A DNA stretch of 64,000 nt from Variovorax sp. V93 (GCF_041154485.1 NZ_AP028670.1:682001-746000); one strand, 5' to 3'. Shown: positions 10,339 through 18,800, numbered from the stretch's first letter. Notes: generated from the sequence alone by a model not told the origin. Numbers and translations are program-made.

Positions 10339-11556
10339 TCAGAGCTGCGGCGGCTTTCCAAACCAGCCACGGATGCGATTCCAGAGCACGCTCCACATCA
10401 TCCCGGCGACGGAAACCGTGGGTTGTGGTTCATTGGACGCAACCGTTTGACCGCCCAGCCTTCGCGTGATCTGTTTTCCGAAGTCCGCGACCATGCGGCG
10501 CACGAAATCCTTCACAAGTCCGGAGCGCGAGAATTGAGCGAGTGGACCCTGGAGGGCATAGATCATGTCCACGTGGACACGCGTGCTGCCGGCCGACAGT
10601 GCTTCCAGGCGATAGGTGATGTCTCCCTGGGTGCGCGACTTGCTCAGGCTGTCCTGGCCGGCACCGCGCAGGACCGCGCGCCTGGCAACATCGTCACGCT
10701 CCAGCCGCGCTGCACCGGCGAAGGCCGCCGACATCGGGCCGAACTTGATCGCGATGGTGCCCTTGACCCTCTCTCCCTCGTGCGAGTCGATGGTCGCACC
10801 GGGCAAGCAGGAGGCAACCGCAGGCAGGTCGCCCATGAACTCCCACACCTGATCCGCCGGATAGGGCACATCGAAATGCACTTCGATCGCGTTGCCCTTG
10901 GCCTTGGCCTTGGCCATCGCGACGGGATCGACCTCCGCCATTTCAGCGGCAGTCACCGGATCCGCCGTGGGCGGCTTGGCGGGCGAACGCGCGGGCGGCT
11001 GCGCCTGGCTCGGTGTAGTGACCGGGCCCAGTGCCATGGTTCGCGGCAAGCTCAGTGTCTGCCGCAGGTTTTCGACTGGCGCGTCGGGGGTGTCACGCTG
11101 CTGTTGCAGCACATCCAGGATCGCGTCCACGATACCCTGGTATCCGGTGCAACGGCACAGGTTCCCGGAAAGCTCGAGGCGCACGCGCGCCTCGTCGGCG
11201 TGGGGCAGACGAAGCACGATGTCGCGCGCCGTGGTGAGCATTCCGGGTGTACAGAACCCACACTGCAATGCGTGATGACGCGTGAACGCCGGGCGCAGCC
11301 TTTGCATCACTGCATCATCGTCGTAGCCCTCGATGGTGGTGACCTCCTGGCCCTCACATGCGACGGCGAAAGTGATGCACGAGCGCGTCGGTTGACCGTT
11401 GACGAGCACCGTGCATGCGCCGCAGACGCCATGCTCGCAGCCAAGGTGGGTTCCTGTCAGGCGCAGCTCGTCCCGCAGGAAGTCGCCAAGATGCATCCGC
11501 GGCTCGGCGTGCCGGCTGTAGCCGCGGCCATTGACCTGAATAGAGATGGGGTCCAA
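10339..11556 (-). CDS. picA: Picolinate dehydrogenase [2Fe-2S] subunit fused to a CoxG/SRPBCC domain
   Basis: The first 155 residues are the small iron-sulfur subunit of the xanthine oxidase family. One cluster is held by Cys40, Cys45, Cys48 and Cys60, the other by Cys99, Cys102, Cys134 and Cys136 (QCGFCTPGM, LCRCTGY). A Pro/Ala-rich linker (about 160-215) leads to a second domain of about 150 residues (IEVHFDVPYPADQVWEFM, then SCLPGA) that matches CoxG/SRPBCC proteins. These are usually separate helpers of molybdenum enzyme maturation or membrane recruitment. A short tail carries a possible amphipathic helix. The fusion makes the protein 405 residues against about 160 normally. It lies 6 bases after the FAD subunit. 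Component numbering within picA is not assigned. Confidence 0.85.
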   Translation of the reverse strand: MDPISIQVNGRGYSRHAEPRMHLGDFLRDELRLTGTHLGCEHGVCGACTVLVNGQPTRSCITFAVACEGQEVTTIEGYDDDAVMQRLRPAFTRHHALQCGFCTPGMLTTARDIVLRLPHADEARVRLELSGNLCRCTGYQGIVDAILDVLQQQRDTPDAPVENLRQTLSLPRTMALGPVTTPSQAQPPARSPAKPPTADPVTAAEMAEVDPVAMAKAKAKGNAIEVHFDVPYPADQVWEFMGDLPAVASCLPGATIDSHEGERVKGTIAIKFGPMSAAFAGAARLERDDVARRAVLRGAGQDSLSKSRTQGDITYRLEALSAGSTRVHVDMIYALQGPLAQFSRSGLVKDFVRRMVADFGKQITRRLGGQTVASNEPQPTVSVAGMMWSVLWNRIRGWFGKPPQL

Positions 11557-11562
11557 GTCTTC

Positions 11563-12414
11563 TTACTCCGCTTGCTTGAGGTTGGAAAAAACACCGGACT
11601 GCTCGAGTGCGCGCTCGACGCAGGCCGTGAAGAGCTTCCGGTCGATGGCGTCGCGATCAGGGAGAGCGGCGCCGACGGCCGCGCTTACCTTTTCACGCCC
11701 CGCAGCCTGCGCACCCCTGCTGGCAATTTCCGCCGCGAAGTCATTCAGCAGGATCGGTGGCCCGTCTGCGGCCCCCAGAACGACGCGTGCTCGCTTGCGC
11801 GAGACATCGAAATAGACCGCCGCACTGGCCTCGGCAAATTCGCCAGGCTTGCGGCAGACCTTGTGATACCCCCAGCGCGTGGTCGGCGTCTCGGATGGCA
11901 CATGAATGGCAAGGATCAACTCGTCAGCCTCGAGCACCGTTGTATAAGCGCCGAGCATGAGGCCGTCCGCCTCGATCGTGCGTTCGCCGCGCGGCGACCT
12001 GATCACAATGCGCGCACAGAGTGCAGCGAGCGTCACAACCCAATCCGCTGCTGGATCTGCATGCGCCAAGCTACCTCCGACGGTGCCGCGGCTACGGATC
12101 GCGCGGTAGGCGATCCCGCCTGCGACCTGACGCATGGGATGCGCCGCCAGCGGCGGGTACACACCATCCTCGATCTCGGCATGCGTGACGGCTGCGCCGA
12201 TCTCGACCCACTCGCCCTTGCGACTGACAGCGCGCAGCGTTGGGATATTGGCCACGTCGACCACTTGAGCCGGTCGCGCCAGTCTCAAGTTGAGCATGGG
12301 ACCGAAGGACTGGCTTCCGCTCATCGCCTTTGCCGTGCCGCCGCCCTTGGCCAGCACCTCGATCGCCTCATCCACGTCGAAGACCCGGGTGTATGCAAAT
12401 TTCGGCGCCTTCAT
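11563..12414 (-). CDS. picA: Picolinate dehydrogenase FAD-binding subunit (CoxM-like)
   Basis: The 283-residue medium subunit carries electrons from the iron-sulfur clusters to the final acceptor through FAD. It has the two FAD motifs of the family: SGSQSFGPMLNLRLARP (about residues 32-48) and TVGGSLAHADPAAD (about 111-124). A C-terminal CO_deh_flav_C region follows. Its start overlaps the stop of the large subunit by 4 bases, so translation is coupled. As a CoxM-type subunit it probably feeds a quinone or respiratory chain rather than NAD, but this cannot be settled from sequence. Confidence 0.87.
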   Translation of the reverse strand: MKAPKFAYTRVFDVDEAIEVLAKGGGTAKAMSGSQSFGPMLNLRLARPAQVVDVANIPTLRAVSRKGEWVEIGAAVTHAEIEDGVYPPLAAHPMRQVAGGIAYRAIRSRGTVGGSLAHADPAADWVVTLAALCARIVIRSPRGERTIEADGLMLGAYTTVLEADELILAIHVPSETPTTRWGYHKVCRKPGEFAEASAAVYFDVSRKRARVVLGAADGPPILLNDFAAEIASRGAQAAGREKVSAAVGAALPDRDAIDRKLFTACVERALEQSGVFSNLKQAE

Positions 12415-14792
12415 TTGACGAGCTCCTGTTCCGGCTTCGCGCTTTCGAGGGCCTTGAGCAAGCGACGCGGCGTCAGGGGCGTCATCAGTACCTCGGCAGC
12501 ACCCGTGCCTCGCAACGCGTCGTTCACGGCGTTGAAGATCACCGCCGGCGGCGCGATTGCGCCCCCCTCCCCCACGCCCTTGGCACCGAACTCGGTGTGA
12601 GGCGAAGGTGTCTCGAAATGCTCGATACGGATGCGCGGCACTTCCGTGGCGCCAGGCAAGATGTAGTCGGCCAGAGTGGAAGCCAGGGGCTGGCCTTGAT
12701 CGTCGTATGGGCTTTCTTCATACATCGCGGTGCCGATGCCCTGCGCGATGCCCCCGATGGTCTGGCCCTCCACGATCATCGGATTGACCATGGTGCCGCA
12801 ATCCTCGACGACGACGTAGTCGAGGATCTCGACCTCGCCCGTCTGCGTGTCGACAGCGACAACGACCGCATGGGTGGCGTAGGTAAAGGTACCTGTGTCG
12901 ACTCTGGGCTTGTACGCACGCGAGACCTCCAGTCCACCGAGATGAACGTTCTCAGGCAGGTCCTGCGGCGTGAGATACCACGCACCGCCCACTTCGGACA
13001 GCGGAATCGACTTTTCCCCGGCGACAGCAAACCCCTCGACCAATGCGACGGTCTGCGGGTCCACGCCCATGAGATAGCCGGCAATCGACTGAATGCGAGG
13101 CAACAGTTCCTTGCACGCGGTCGAGATGGCGCCTCCTGACATGACGGTGGCCCGAGAGGCGTAGGTCCCCGAGGAGAAGGGCGTGAGCGCAGTGTCGCCA
13201 TGCACCACCCGGATCCGGGCAACAGGAATGCCAAGTACATCATTGGCGATCTGCGCAAAGCTGGTCTCCATGCCTTGGCCATGCGAGTGCACGCCGACGC
13301 GCACTTCCAGTCCGCCATCCGCAGTCATCCTGACCACCGCCTGATCGAAGCCAGGCACCACCGGCAACCCCCAGTTGGCGAAAACGGTCGTGCCGTGGGC
13401 AGACTGCTCCGTGTAGGTTGCCGTCCCGAACCCGATCCGGCGTCCATCCGGCTCTCCCCGGGCTTGCCGCTCACGGACTGCAGCGAGTCCGATCATCTCC
13501 ACGGCGCGGCGCAGGCTCGCGGGAAAGTCGCCGCTGTCAAAGTGCTTGTTGGCTACGTTGACATAAGGCATGGCGGCGGCCGGGACCAGGTTGTCCATGC
13601 GGACCTCCCATGGCTCTCGCCCCACTTCACGCGCCACGGCGTCCATGAGGAGCTCGATCGCGAAGCACACGCCGGTGCGCGCTACGCCGCGGTAGGCCAT
13701 GAAGCCCGGCTTGTTGGTCGCGACACACAGGGTCTCGCAGCGATAGCCGCGGAAGGCGTAGGGGCCCGGCAGGTTGCCGATCGCCTGGCCAGGTTCCAGA
13801 CCGACGAAGAAGGGATAGTAGGAATAGGCGCCGCCGTCGATGGTGATGACGGCGTCCAAAGCGAGGAGCTTTCCCGTGCGGTCCGCATAGGCAGTGAGCT
13901 GGTAGTGATGCTGCCGCGTATTGGCACCGACGATCAGATGCTCGCGCCGATCCTCAAGGTAGCGGAACGGCGTTCGGTATGTCTTGGCCAGCCAGGCAAT
14001 GCACAGATCCTCGGGGTACAACTGCCCCTTGTAGCCAAAGGCGCCTCCCACGTCGGGCGACACCACGCGTACCGCTTCCTCGTTCATCGAGAGGTGCTGG
14101 GCGATACCGACGCGCAGCAGGTGCGGGACTTGCGTCGCGCTCACGACCACGAGTTGATCGGCCTGGAAGTCCCAGTAGGCCAGCACCGACTTACCCTCCA
14201 GCGGCACGATGCACTGACGCGAGAGCTCGACGGTGCGGCTGACCTTCACCTCCGCCTTTGCGGCAAGTTCATCGAAGTCGCGATTGGCCCGCAGCGTGAG
14301 AAACACATTGTCTTTCCACCCGGGGTGAAGGAAGTCTCCCGTCGCCGCAAGAGAAGACTCGGCGCCGTGGTAGACGGGAAGCTCGTCATAGGAAACCTGC
14401 ACCTCCTCGAGCAGGTCTTCCGCCACTGCACGCGTGGGCGCAACGGCCATGGCGACCGCCTCTCCCACATGCCGGACCTTGCCCGAAGCCAGCGGCGGCA
14501 AGGCTGAGTACTGGTATGTGGGCAGCGAAGAAGGCGAACCGATGTCCGCAGCATCCGGCATCATCTCGCGCAAGAACACCTTCCCCGCAAGCTCCTCCGG
14601 AATTTCGACCCCCGTGATGGTGGCGTGCGCCAGAGGACTGCGCAGGAACGCGACCTCCTGCAGACCCGGCAGCACGAAGTCGCCCACGAAGTTGCCTTTG
14701 CCCACCATATGGCGCGCATCCTCCTTGCGAGGCACCCGCGCTCCGATGCCCTCGCGCTTGAGCACTCTCGCCGGAATGTCTGCTTGGTTCAT
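12411..14792 (-). CDS. picA: Picolinate dehydrogenase molybdopterin large subunit (CoxL-like)
   Basis: The 793-residue catalytic subunit would hydroxylate the pyridine ring of picolinate at C6 with oxygen from water. It shows GVGARVPRKEDARHMVG-like entry (here GIGARVPRKEDARHM), the molybdopterin loop VGGAFGYKG (249-255), AYRGVAR (366-372) near the active site and the catalytic Glu742 in AKGVGEGGA. It lacks the AYRCSFR loop of true CO dehydrogenases, so CO is not the substrate. ATG at 14792 has AAGGAAA just upstream. Its mRNA leader may be about 330 bases long (promoter at 15131-15159) and holds an 11-bp hairpin. Substrate is assigned from the pic gene set; another pyridine acid remains possible. 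Confidence 0.82.
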   Translation of the reverse strand: MNQADIPARVLKREGIGARVPRKEDARHMVGKGNFVGDFVLPGLQEVAFLRSPLAHATITGVEIPEELAGKVFLREMMPDAADIGSPSSLPTYQYSALPPLASGKVRHVGEAVAMAVAPTRAVAEDLLEEVQVSYDELPVYHGAESSLAATGDFLHPGWKDNVFLTLRANRDFDELAAKAEVKVSRTVELSRQCIVPLEGKSVLAYWDFQADQLVVVSATQVPHLLRVGIAQHLSMNEEAVRVVSPDVGGAFGYKGQLYPEDLCIAWLAKTYRTPFRYLEDRREHLIVGANTRQHHYQLTAYADRTGKLLALDAVITIDGGAYSYYPFFVGLEPGQAIGNLPGPYAFRGYRCETLCVATNKPGFMAYRGVARTGVCFAIELLMDAVAREVGREPWEVRMDNLVPAAAMPYVNVANKHFDSGDFPASLRRAVEMIGLAAVRERQARGEPDGRRIGFGTATYTEQSAHGTTVFANWGLPVVPGFDQAVVRMTADGGLEVRVGVHSHGQGMETSFAQIANDVLGIPVARIRVVHGDTALTPFSSGTYASRATVMSGGAISTACKELLPRIQSIAGYLMGVDPQTVALVEGFAVAGEKSIPLSEVGGAWYLTPQDLPENVHLGGLEVSRAYKPRVDTGTFTYATHAVVVAVDTQTGEVEILDYVVVEDCGTMVNPMIVEGQTIGGIAQGIGTAMYEESPYDDQGQPLASTLADYILPGATEVPRIRIEHFETPSPHTEFGAKGVGEGGAIAPPAVIFNAVNDALRGTGAAEVLMTPLTPRRLLKALESAKPEQELVK

Positions 14793-14824
14793 GCGTTTCC
14801 TTTTCCTTGACTAATTTGCCCGGG

Positions 14825-14849
14825 CGTGCCGCACAGGATGTGCGGCACG
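14825..14849. promoter_or_regulatory. Perfect 11-bp hairpin in the picA leader
   Basis: The arms CGTGCCGCACA (14825-14835) and TGTGCGGCACG (14839-14849) pair perfectly around the spacer GGA. It lies 33 bases before the picA start codon, within the predicted leader. No T-run follows on either strand, so it is not an ordinary intrinsic terminator. It could be an operator dyad or an RNA structure affecting stability or translation. Confidence 0.55.
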
Positions 14850-15110
14850 GCGGCACTGTCCCAGCGATCCCAGCCGCTGCTCATTCATGCGCACAGATGA
14901 CCCGTCCGAAACTGGCCCGTGACGGCACTTCGTGCTTCATGCCGCGTACCTGGCGTTCGCCGCCGCACCGCCGACTCCATCGAAAGCCCCTGAGTGAAGC
15001 CGTGACCTCGACCACGGCGCACCCCGATCTGCGCGCGACTTCGAAAGCACCGGACCCCGCCATGCTGCATCGCGGCTTCCAGACCGTGATTCAATGTCTC
15101 ACATCTATTT

Positions 15111-15123
15111 TATGACAGTACAC
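15111..15123 (+). repeat. Copy 1 of the TATGACAGTWCAC motif, by the leftward pic promoter
   Basis: TATGACAGTACAC occurs here and, with one change (A to T), at 15328-15340. This copy lies directly downstream of the leftward -10 element, covering the expected transcription start. A protein bound here would block the picA operon. Confidence 0.5.
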
Positions 15124-15130
15124 GTGCAGA

Positions 15131-15159
15131 AGTATAGATGCGCTAATGCCGCGTGTGAA
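15131..15159 (-). promoter_or_regulatory. Predicted sigma70 promoter for the leftward picA-picE-picR operon
   Basis: Reading leftward, TTCACA (15159-15154) and TATACT (15136-15131) are separated by exactly 17 bases. These differ from the consensus by one and one to two bases. Transcription would begin near 15124, giving a leader of about 330 bases before the picA start. Confidence 0.5.
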
Positions 15160-15301
15160 GACAGCATTTCTTGATGAAAACCCTGACACGCCGAACTCAC
15201 CGACGTGGTGCTATTCCAGAGCGCAAATGCACTCTTCTTGCCCATCGTCCAGGCGCTTTTCTATCCACTCTGGTGCAGCGCCAACAAGTACAAACCCGCA
15301 C

Positions 15302-15330
15302 TTGAAAAGACGATTCGATGCGCTTAATAT
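15302..15330 (+). promoter_or_regulatory. Predicted sigma70 promoter for the rightward picB operon
   Basis: TTGAAA (15302-15307) and TAATAT (15325-15330) are separated by 17 bases, a strong match to the sigma70 pattern. Transcription would start near 15337, about 44 bases before the ferredoxin ATG, which has a GGATGGGG ribosome site. The -10 element overlaps copy 2 of the repeated motif. Confidence 0.55.
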
Positions 15331-15340
15331 GACAGTTCAC
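15328..15340 (+). repeat. Copy 2 of the TATGACAGTWCAC motif, on the rightward pic promoter
   Basis: TATGACAGTTCAC repeats the motif at 15111 with 12 of 13 bases identical. It overlaps the end of the -10 element and the start site, the ideal place for a repressor. Inside it and just beyond is the small dyad CAGT-TC-ACTG. Confidence 0.5.
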
Positions 15341-15380
15341 TGAGTATTTATTTCGGATCTTTCAACGACTGGATGGGGCC

Positions 15381-15698
15381 ATGGATTGGATCAAGGTCGC
15401 CTCGGCGCAAGAGCTGAGCAACGATGAAGCGAAGACAGTCAATGTCGCCGGCTACGGTGTTGCGCTGTACCGGATCGACGACGAGTTTTTCGCCACAGAC
15501 AGCATGTGCACCCATGCCACGGCTCTGCTCTCGGAGGGCTATGTGGAAGACGGCTGTGTCGAATGCCCCTTGCACCAAGGCCGCTTCGACATTCGCACAG
15601 GCAAAGCGATGTGTGCGCCGGCCACCGTGGACCTGCGCACCCATGCCGTGAAGCGGGAGGGCGATCACATCTACGTGTTGTCGCCTGCCGGCAAATGA
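15381..15698 (+). CDS. picB: Rieske-type ferredoxin, component of 6-hydroxypicolinate oxygenase
   Basis: This 105-residue soluble protein shuttles electrons from the reductase to the oxygenase. The Rieske cluster ligands are Cys43 and His45 (CTH) and Cys62 and His65 (CPLH), with an intervening Cys59. It is the first gene of the rightward pic operon and overlaps the reductase start in an ATGA arrangement. In Alcaligenes faecalis PicB is described as a four-component monooxygenase; the four genes from here to 18800 supply those four components. Component numbering is not assigned. Confidence 0.88.
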   Translation: MDWIKVASAQELSNDEAKTVNVAGYGVALYRIDDEFFATDSMCTHATALLSEGYVEDGCVECPLHQGRFDIRTGKAMCAPATVDLRTHAVKREGDHIYVLSPAGK

Positions 15699-16948
15699 CC
15701 GCACGCGGCATCGTCATCGTCGGTGCGGGTCAGTCGGCGGCCGTCGCGGCGCACGCCCTGCGCGAGCATGGCTACAGCGGGCGCATCACGATGCTGGGTC
15801 GGGAGCGCCACAGACCGTATGAGCGCCCGCCTTTGTCCAAGGCCGTCTTGGTGGCTCCCGACGCCCCCCGGCTCGACGTCCTCACGGACGAATCCTGGAC
15901 GCGCAGCAAGATCGACCTGCTCAGCGGCAGCAATGCGGTTGCACTGGACCTTGTGCAGCAGCATGTTCGCCTTGCAGACGGGCAAGTGCTCGAGTACGAG
16001 ATCTGCCTGCTCGCCACCGGCGGTGAGGCCGTCACGCTCGCATCCGTCCCAGCCAGCCGCCCGGGTGTGCACTACATCCGCACCCTGGATGACGCGCGCA
16101 GGCTTCGAGCCGCCCTTCAAGGAACGCCGCAAGTCGCGATTCTGGGCGGTGGGTTCCTCGGCCTCGAGATCGCCAACTCGGCACTGTCCGCAGGCGCTTC
16201 GGTGACGGTACTCGAACGCGCCACATCCGTGCTCGATCGCTTTGTGCCGCCGGAGGCGTCGGCATGGCTTGAATCGCGAATACGGGCAGCAGGCGCAAGG
16301 CTCCTGCTCGGCGCTTCCTTGAACGGCGTCCATTCATTGCCAGTCGGCCGGTTGCGCCTGAGCACCAGCACCGGCGACCTTGAAGCGGATGAGGTGATCA
16401 TCGCCATCGGCCTGTCTCCGAACGACGCGCTGGCGCGCGACGCGGGACTGGAGATCGCGGCAGGCGGCGGAATTCTGGTCGACGCGTCCTGTCGCACCAG
16501 CAACGCACACGTGTTTGCATGTGGCGACTGCACCAGCCAGCGTCGTCCCGGGCAGGCGGCGCCAACGCGACTCGAATCCTGGCAGAACGCGAACGAGCAG
16601 GGGCGCACTGCCGCTGCTGCCATGCTGGGCCTGCCTCTTCCTGCACCTGTGGTGCCATGGTTCTGGACCGACCAGGGAAAACACAACATCCAGATGCTGG
16701 GCCTGCCGGCCAGCGATCTCGAATATGTGCGCCGCGGCGACCCGGCCAATGACAAGGCGCTGTGGATCGGCCATCGGGGTTCTGTCCCCCTGCACGGCGT
16801 CGCCATCAATGCAGGCGCCGATCTGCGAGCCGTTCGCCCTCTCTTCGAACGTGGGCGGCCCGTGCAGTTGCAGGACTTTCAACTGGACGCCACCAACCTG
16901 CGCGCATGGGCCAAGCAGATGCAAGCCGATGACGCGCTCACCGCTTAA
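15695..16948 (+). CDS. picB: FAD-dependent ferredoxin reductase, component of 6-hydroxypicolinate oxygenase
   Basis: This is a 417-residue reductase of the BphA4/RdxA type. An FAD-binding GxGxxG is at residues 5-23 (IVIVGAGQSAAVAA). An NAD-binding fold begins around 145 (AILGGGFLGLEIANSAL), and the second FAD contact is HVFACGDC. The C-terminal region (VPWFWTDQGKHNIQMLG) is the typical ferredoxin reductase end with the WSDQ-like motif. The start ATG overlaps the ferredoxin stop by 4 bases. It would pass electrons from NADH to the Rieske ferredoxin. Confidence 0.88.
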   Translation: MTARGIVIVGAGQSAAVAAHALREHGYSGRITMLGRERHRPYERPPLSKAVLVAPDAPRLDVLTDESWTRSKIDLLSGSNAVALDLVQQHVRLADGQVLEYEICLLATGGEAVTLASVPASRPGVHYIRTLDDARRLRAALQGTPQVAILGGGFLGLEIANSALSAGASVTVLERATSVLDRFVPPEASAWLESRIRAAGARLLLGASLNGVHSLPVGRLRLSTSTGDLEADEVIIAIGLSPNDALARDAGLEIAAGGGILVDASCRTSNAHVFACGDCTSQRRPGQAAPTRLESWQNANEQGRTAAAAMLGLPLPAPVVPWFWTDQGKHNIQMLGLPASDLEYVRRGDPANDKALWIGHRGSVPLHGVAINAGADLRAVRPLFERGRPVQLQDFQLDATNLRAWAKQMQADDALTA

Positions 16949-16977
16949 ACCACCTCTCTCAAAGCTAAGGAGCTTTC

Positions 16978-18288
16978 ATGTATCAATCGCAGGCGGTCAT
17001 CGGCATCACGAATGCCCGAAAGAATCCGCCCTTGGAACAGTGCGTCTGGCCAGCGGACGCCATGAACAACATCCCGGACTGGGTCTACACCAGCCAGGCG
17101 AACTATGACCAGGAGATCGAGCGCATCTTTCGGGGGGACACCTGGAACTTTGTCGCTCTGGAAGCGGAGATTCCCAACCCAGGCGACTACAAGCGCGGTT
17201 ACGTCGGCGCCACGGCCGTCGTGATCGTTCGCGCGGAGGACAACACGATCTCCGTCTTCGAGAACCGCTGTGCCCATCGCGGCGCGGAGTTCTGTCGCTC
17301 CAGCCAGGGAAATACGAGGGAGTTCGTCTGCCCCTACCACCAGTGGTCGTACGACCTCAAGGGAAACCTGCAGGGCGTTCCGTTCAAGCGCGGCATCAAC
17401 AAGGTCGGCGGCATGCCGGCGGACTTCAAGAACGCCGACCACGGCACCCGCCAGTTGCGCGTGGCCACGCGCAACGGCGTGATCTTCGCCACCTACTCCG
17501 ACAAGACGCCTCCCCTGGAAGAGTACATGACCGAGGAGATCGTCGAGGAGTTCGACGTGCCCTTCTCGGGCAAGAAACTCAAGATCCTGGGCTACTGCCG
17601 CAACGAGCTTCCCTGCAACTGGAAGATGTACCACGAGAACCTCAAGGACCCGTACCACGCGACGCTGCTGCATTCGTTTCTCGTGGTGTTTGGCCTGCTG
17701 GTTCCCGGCATCCAGTCGATCGTGTTTGCAGACAAGGCGCATGGCCGCCATGGCTTCATGGCGTCGGCCAAGCCGGACGAGATCTATGCCACTGTCGCCG
17801 ACGACGACAAGGCGCAGATGCGATCGTTCAGCGACACCCTCCGGTTGCGAGACGAACGGTTCCTGGACTACGTACGGGAGTTCAAGTCGCCCTGGTCCGC
17901 CAACATGATGACCATGTGGCCGAACCTCATCGTTCAGCGCCAGATGAACACGATGGGTGTGCGCCAGATCATCCCGAACGGTCCGAACAGCATGGTGATG
18001 CAATGGACGATGTTCGGATACGAGGACGACACGCCGGAGATGACACGGCACCGCCTTCGTCAGGGCAACCTGATGGGCCCGGCCGGCTTCCTGGGCCTTG
18101 AGGACAACGAGGCATTGAAGTTCGTGCAGGAAGGCCTGCGCAATTCGTCCACGGACAACAACGTCGTCAAGCTCGATGCCGGCCACCAGGGCACGGCACG
18201 CAATCTCATCTCCGAGTCCTGCATCCGCTCCCTCTACCAGTACTACCGGGACGTGATGGACATCCGTGTCGCGGAGAAAGCAGCATGA
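16978..18288 (+). CDS. picB: Rieske non-heme iron oxygenase, large subunit (6-hydroxypicolinate 3-monooxygenase)
   Basis: The 436-residue catalytic subunit has a Rieske domain with Cys98, His100, Cys118 and His121 (NRCAHRGAEFC, FVCPYHQW). The mononuclear iron site is His227 and His232 in NLKDPYHATLLH, with a third carboxylate probably Asp376 in LGLEDNEAL. Asp224 is the bridging residue between subunits. Family members of this kind hydroxylate salicylate, anthranilate or similar ring acids. The adjacent decarboxylase and 2,5-dihydroxypyridine dioxygenase point to C3-hydroxylation of 6-hydroxypicolinate. It starts 29 bases after the reductase with AAGGAGC before the ATG. The small subunit overlaps its end. 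Confidence 0.85.
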   Translation: MYQSQAVIGITNARKNPPLEQCVWPADAMNNIPDWVYTSQANYDQEIERIFRGDTWNFVALEAEIPNPGDYKRGYVGATAVVIVRAEDNTISVFENRCAHRGAEFCRSSQGNTREFVCPYHQWSYDLKGNLQGVPFKRGINKVGGMPADFKNADHGTRQLRVATRNGVIFATYSDKTPPLEEYMTEEIVEEFDVPFSGKKLKILGYCRNELPCNWKMYHENLKDPYHATLLHSFLVVFGLLVPGIQSIVFADKAHGRHGFMASAKPDEIYATVADDDKAQMRSFSDTLRLRDERFLDYVREFKSPWSANMMTMWPNLIVQRQMNTMGVRQIIPNGPNSMVMQWTMFGYEDDTPEMTRHRLRQGNLMGPAGFLGLEDNEALKFVQEGLRNSSTDNNVVKLDAGHQGTARNLISESCIRSLYQYYRDVMDIRVAEKAA

Positions 18289-18800
18289 AGGAGCGGCTCG
18301 CCTATGCCAAGGCCACCATCTCGCCCCGACGCGCAGCCGAGCTGCGCGCCGAGATCGAGTCGTTTCACGTCGAGTACTGCGCTGCCCTGGATGCGAACGA
18401 CGTCGAACGCTGGCCGGACTTCTTCAGCGAGGAAGCGACGTACCGCGTGACGTCGCGCCAGAACGCGCTTCTGAACATGCCCGTGGGACTCATCTACTGC
18501 GAGGGTCTGGACATGATCATTGACCGCGCCCTTGCCGTTGCGCACTCGCAGATGTTCGCGCCGCGACACATGCTGCATGTACTCGGGATTGCGCGCGTAC
18601 TGCAAGAGACGGGGAGCGCGATCAGTTCGCAGACGCCATTCATCCTGATGCAGACCCTGGTGGAGGGCCCATCCACGGTGCATCTCGCCGGGGTCTATCA
18701 CGACCGCTTCGTGCGCGAAGGCGACCGGCTGCTTCTTGCCAGCCGCGAAGTGGTCCACGACACGGAAATTCTCGACACCGCCTTGGCGTACCCGGTCTGA
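18285..18800 (+). CDS. picB: Ring-hydroxylating oxygenase small subunit
   Basis: This encodes 171 residues of the ring-hydroxylating dioxygenase beta-subunit family (a SnoaL-like cone fold). Typical features are the N-terminal helix with FHVEYCAALDANDVERWPDFFSEEA (given in parts: FHVEYCAALD, then WPDFFSEEATY) and a conserved basic HMLHVLGIARV strand. It has no cofactor and gives structure to the alpha3beta3 oxygenase. Its ATG overlaps the large-subunit stop by 4 bases, so the two are made in step. Confidence 0.87.
   Translation: MKERLAYAKATISPRRAAELRAEIESFHVEYCAALDANDVERWPDFFSEEATYRVTSRQNALLNMPVGLIYCEGLDMIIDRALAVAHSQMFAPRHMLHVLGIARVLQETGSAISSQTPFILMQTLVEGPSTVHLAGVYHDRFVREGDRLLLASREVVHDTEILDTALAYPV

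Larger units (their letters stand above)
14793..15380. promoter_or_regulatory. Divergent control region of the two pic operons (588 bp, no gene)
   Basis: This stretch separates the start of the picA large subunit (leftward) from the Rieske ferredoxin (rightward). I see no supported gene in it. It contains a leftward sigma70-like promoter, a rightward sigma70-like promoter, a 13-base motif repeated once near each promoter, and a strong hairpin close to the picA start. The part from 15100 to 15380 is clearly richer in A and T than the surrounding genes. Confidence 0.75.

Noticed and set aside
10339..14792. Molybdenum hydroxylase as carbon monoxide dehydrogenase
   Set aside because: The active-site loop reads AYRGVAR, not AYRCSFR, so the Cys needed for the copper-bound centre is absent.
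14885..15094. Possible leader peptide of 69 codons in the picA leader
   Set aside because: It would start at TTG without a ribosome site and has no protein-like character.
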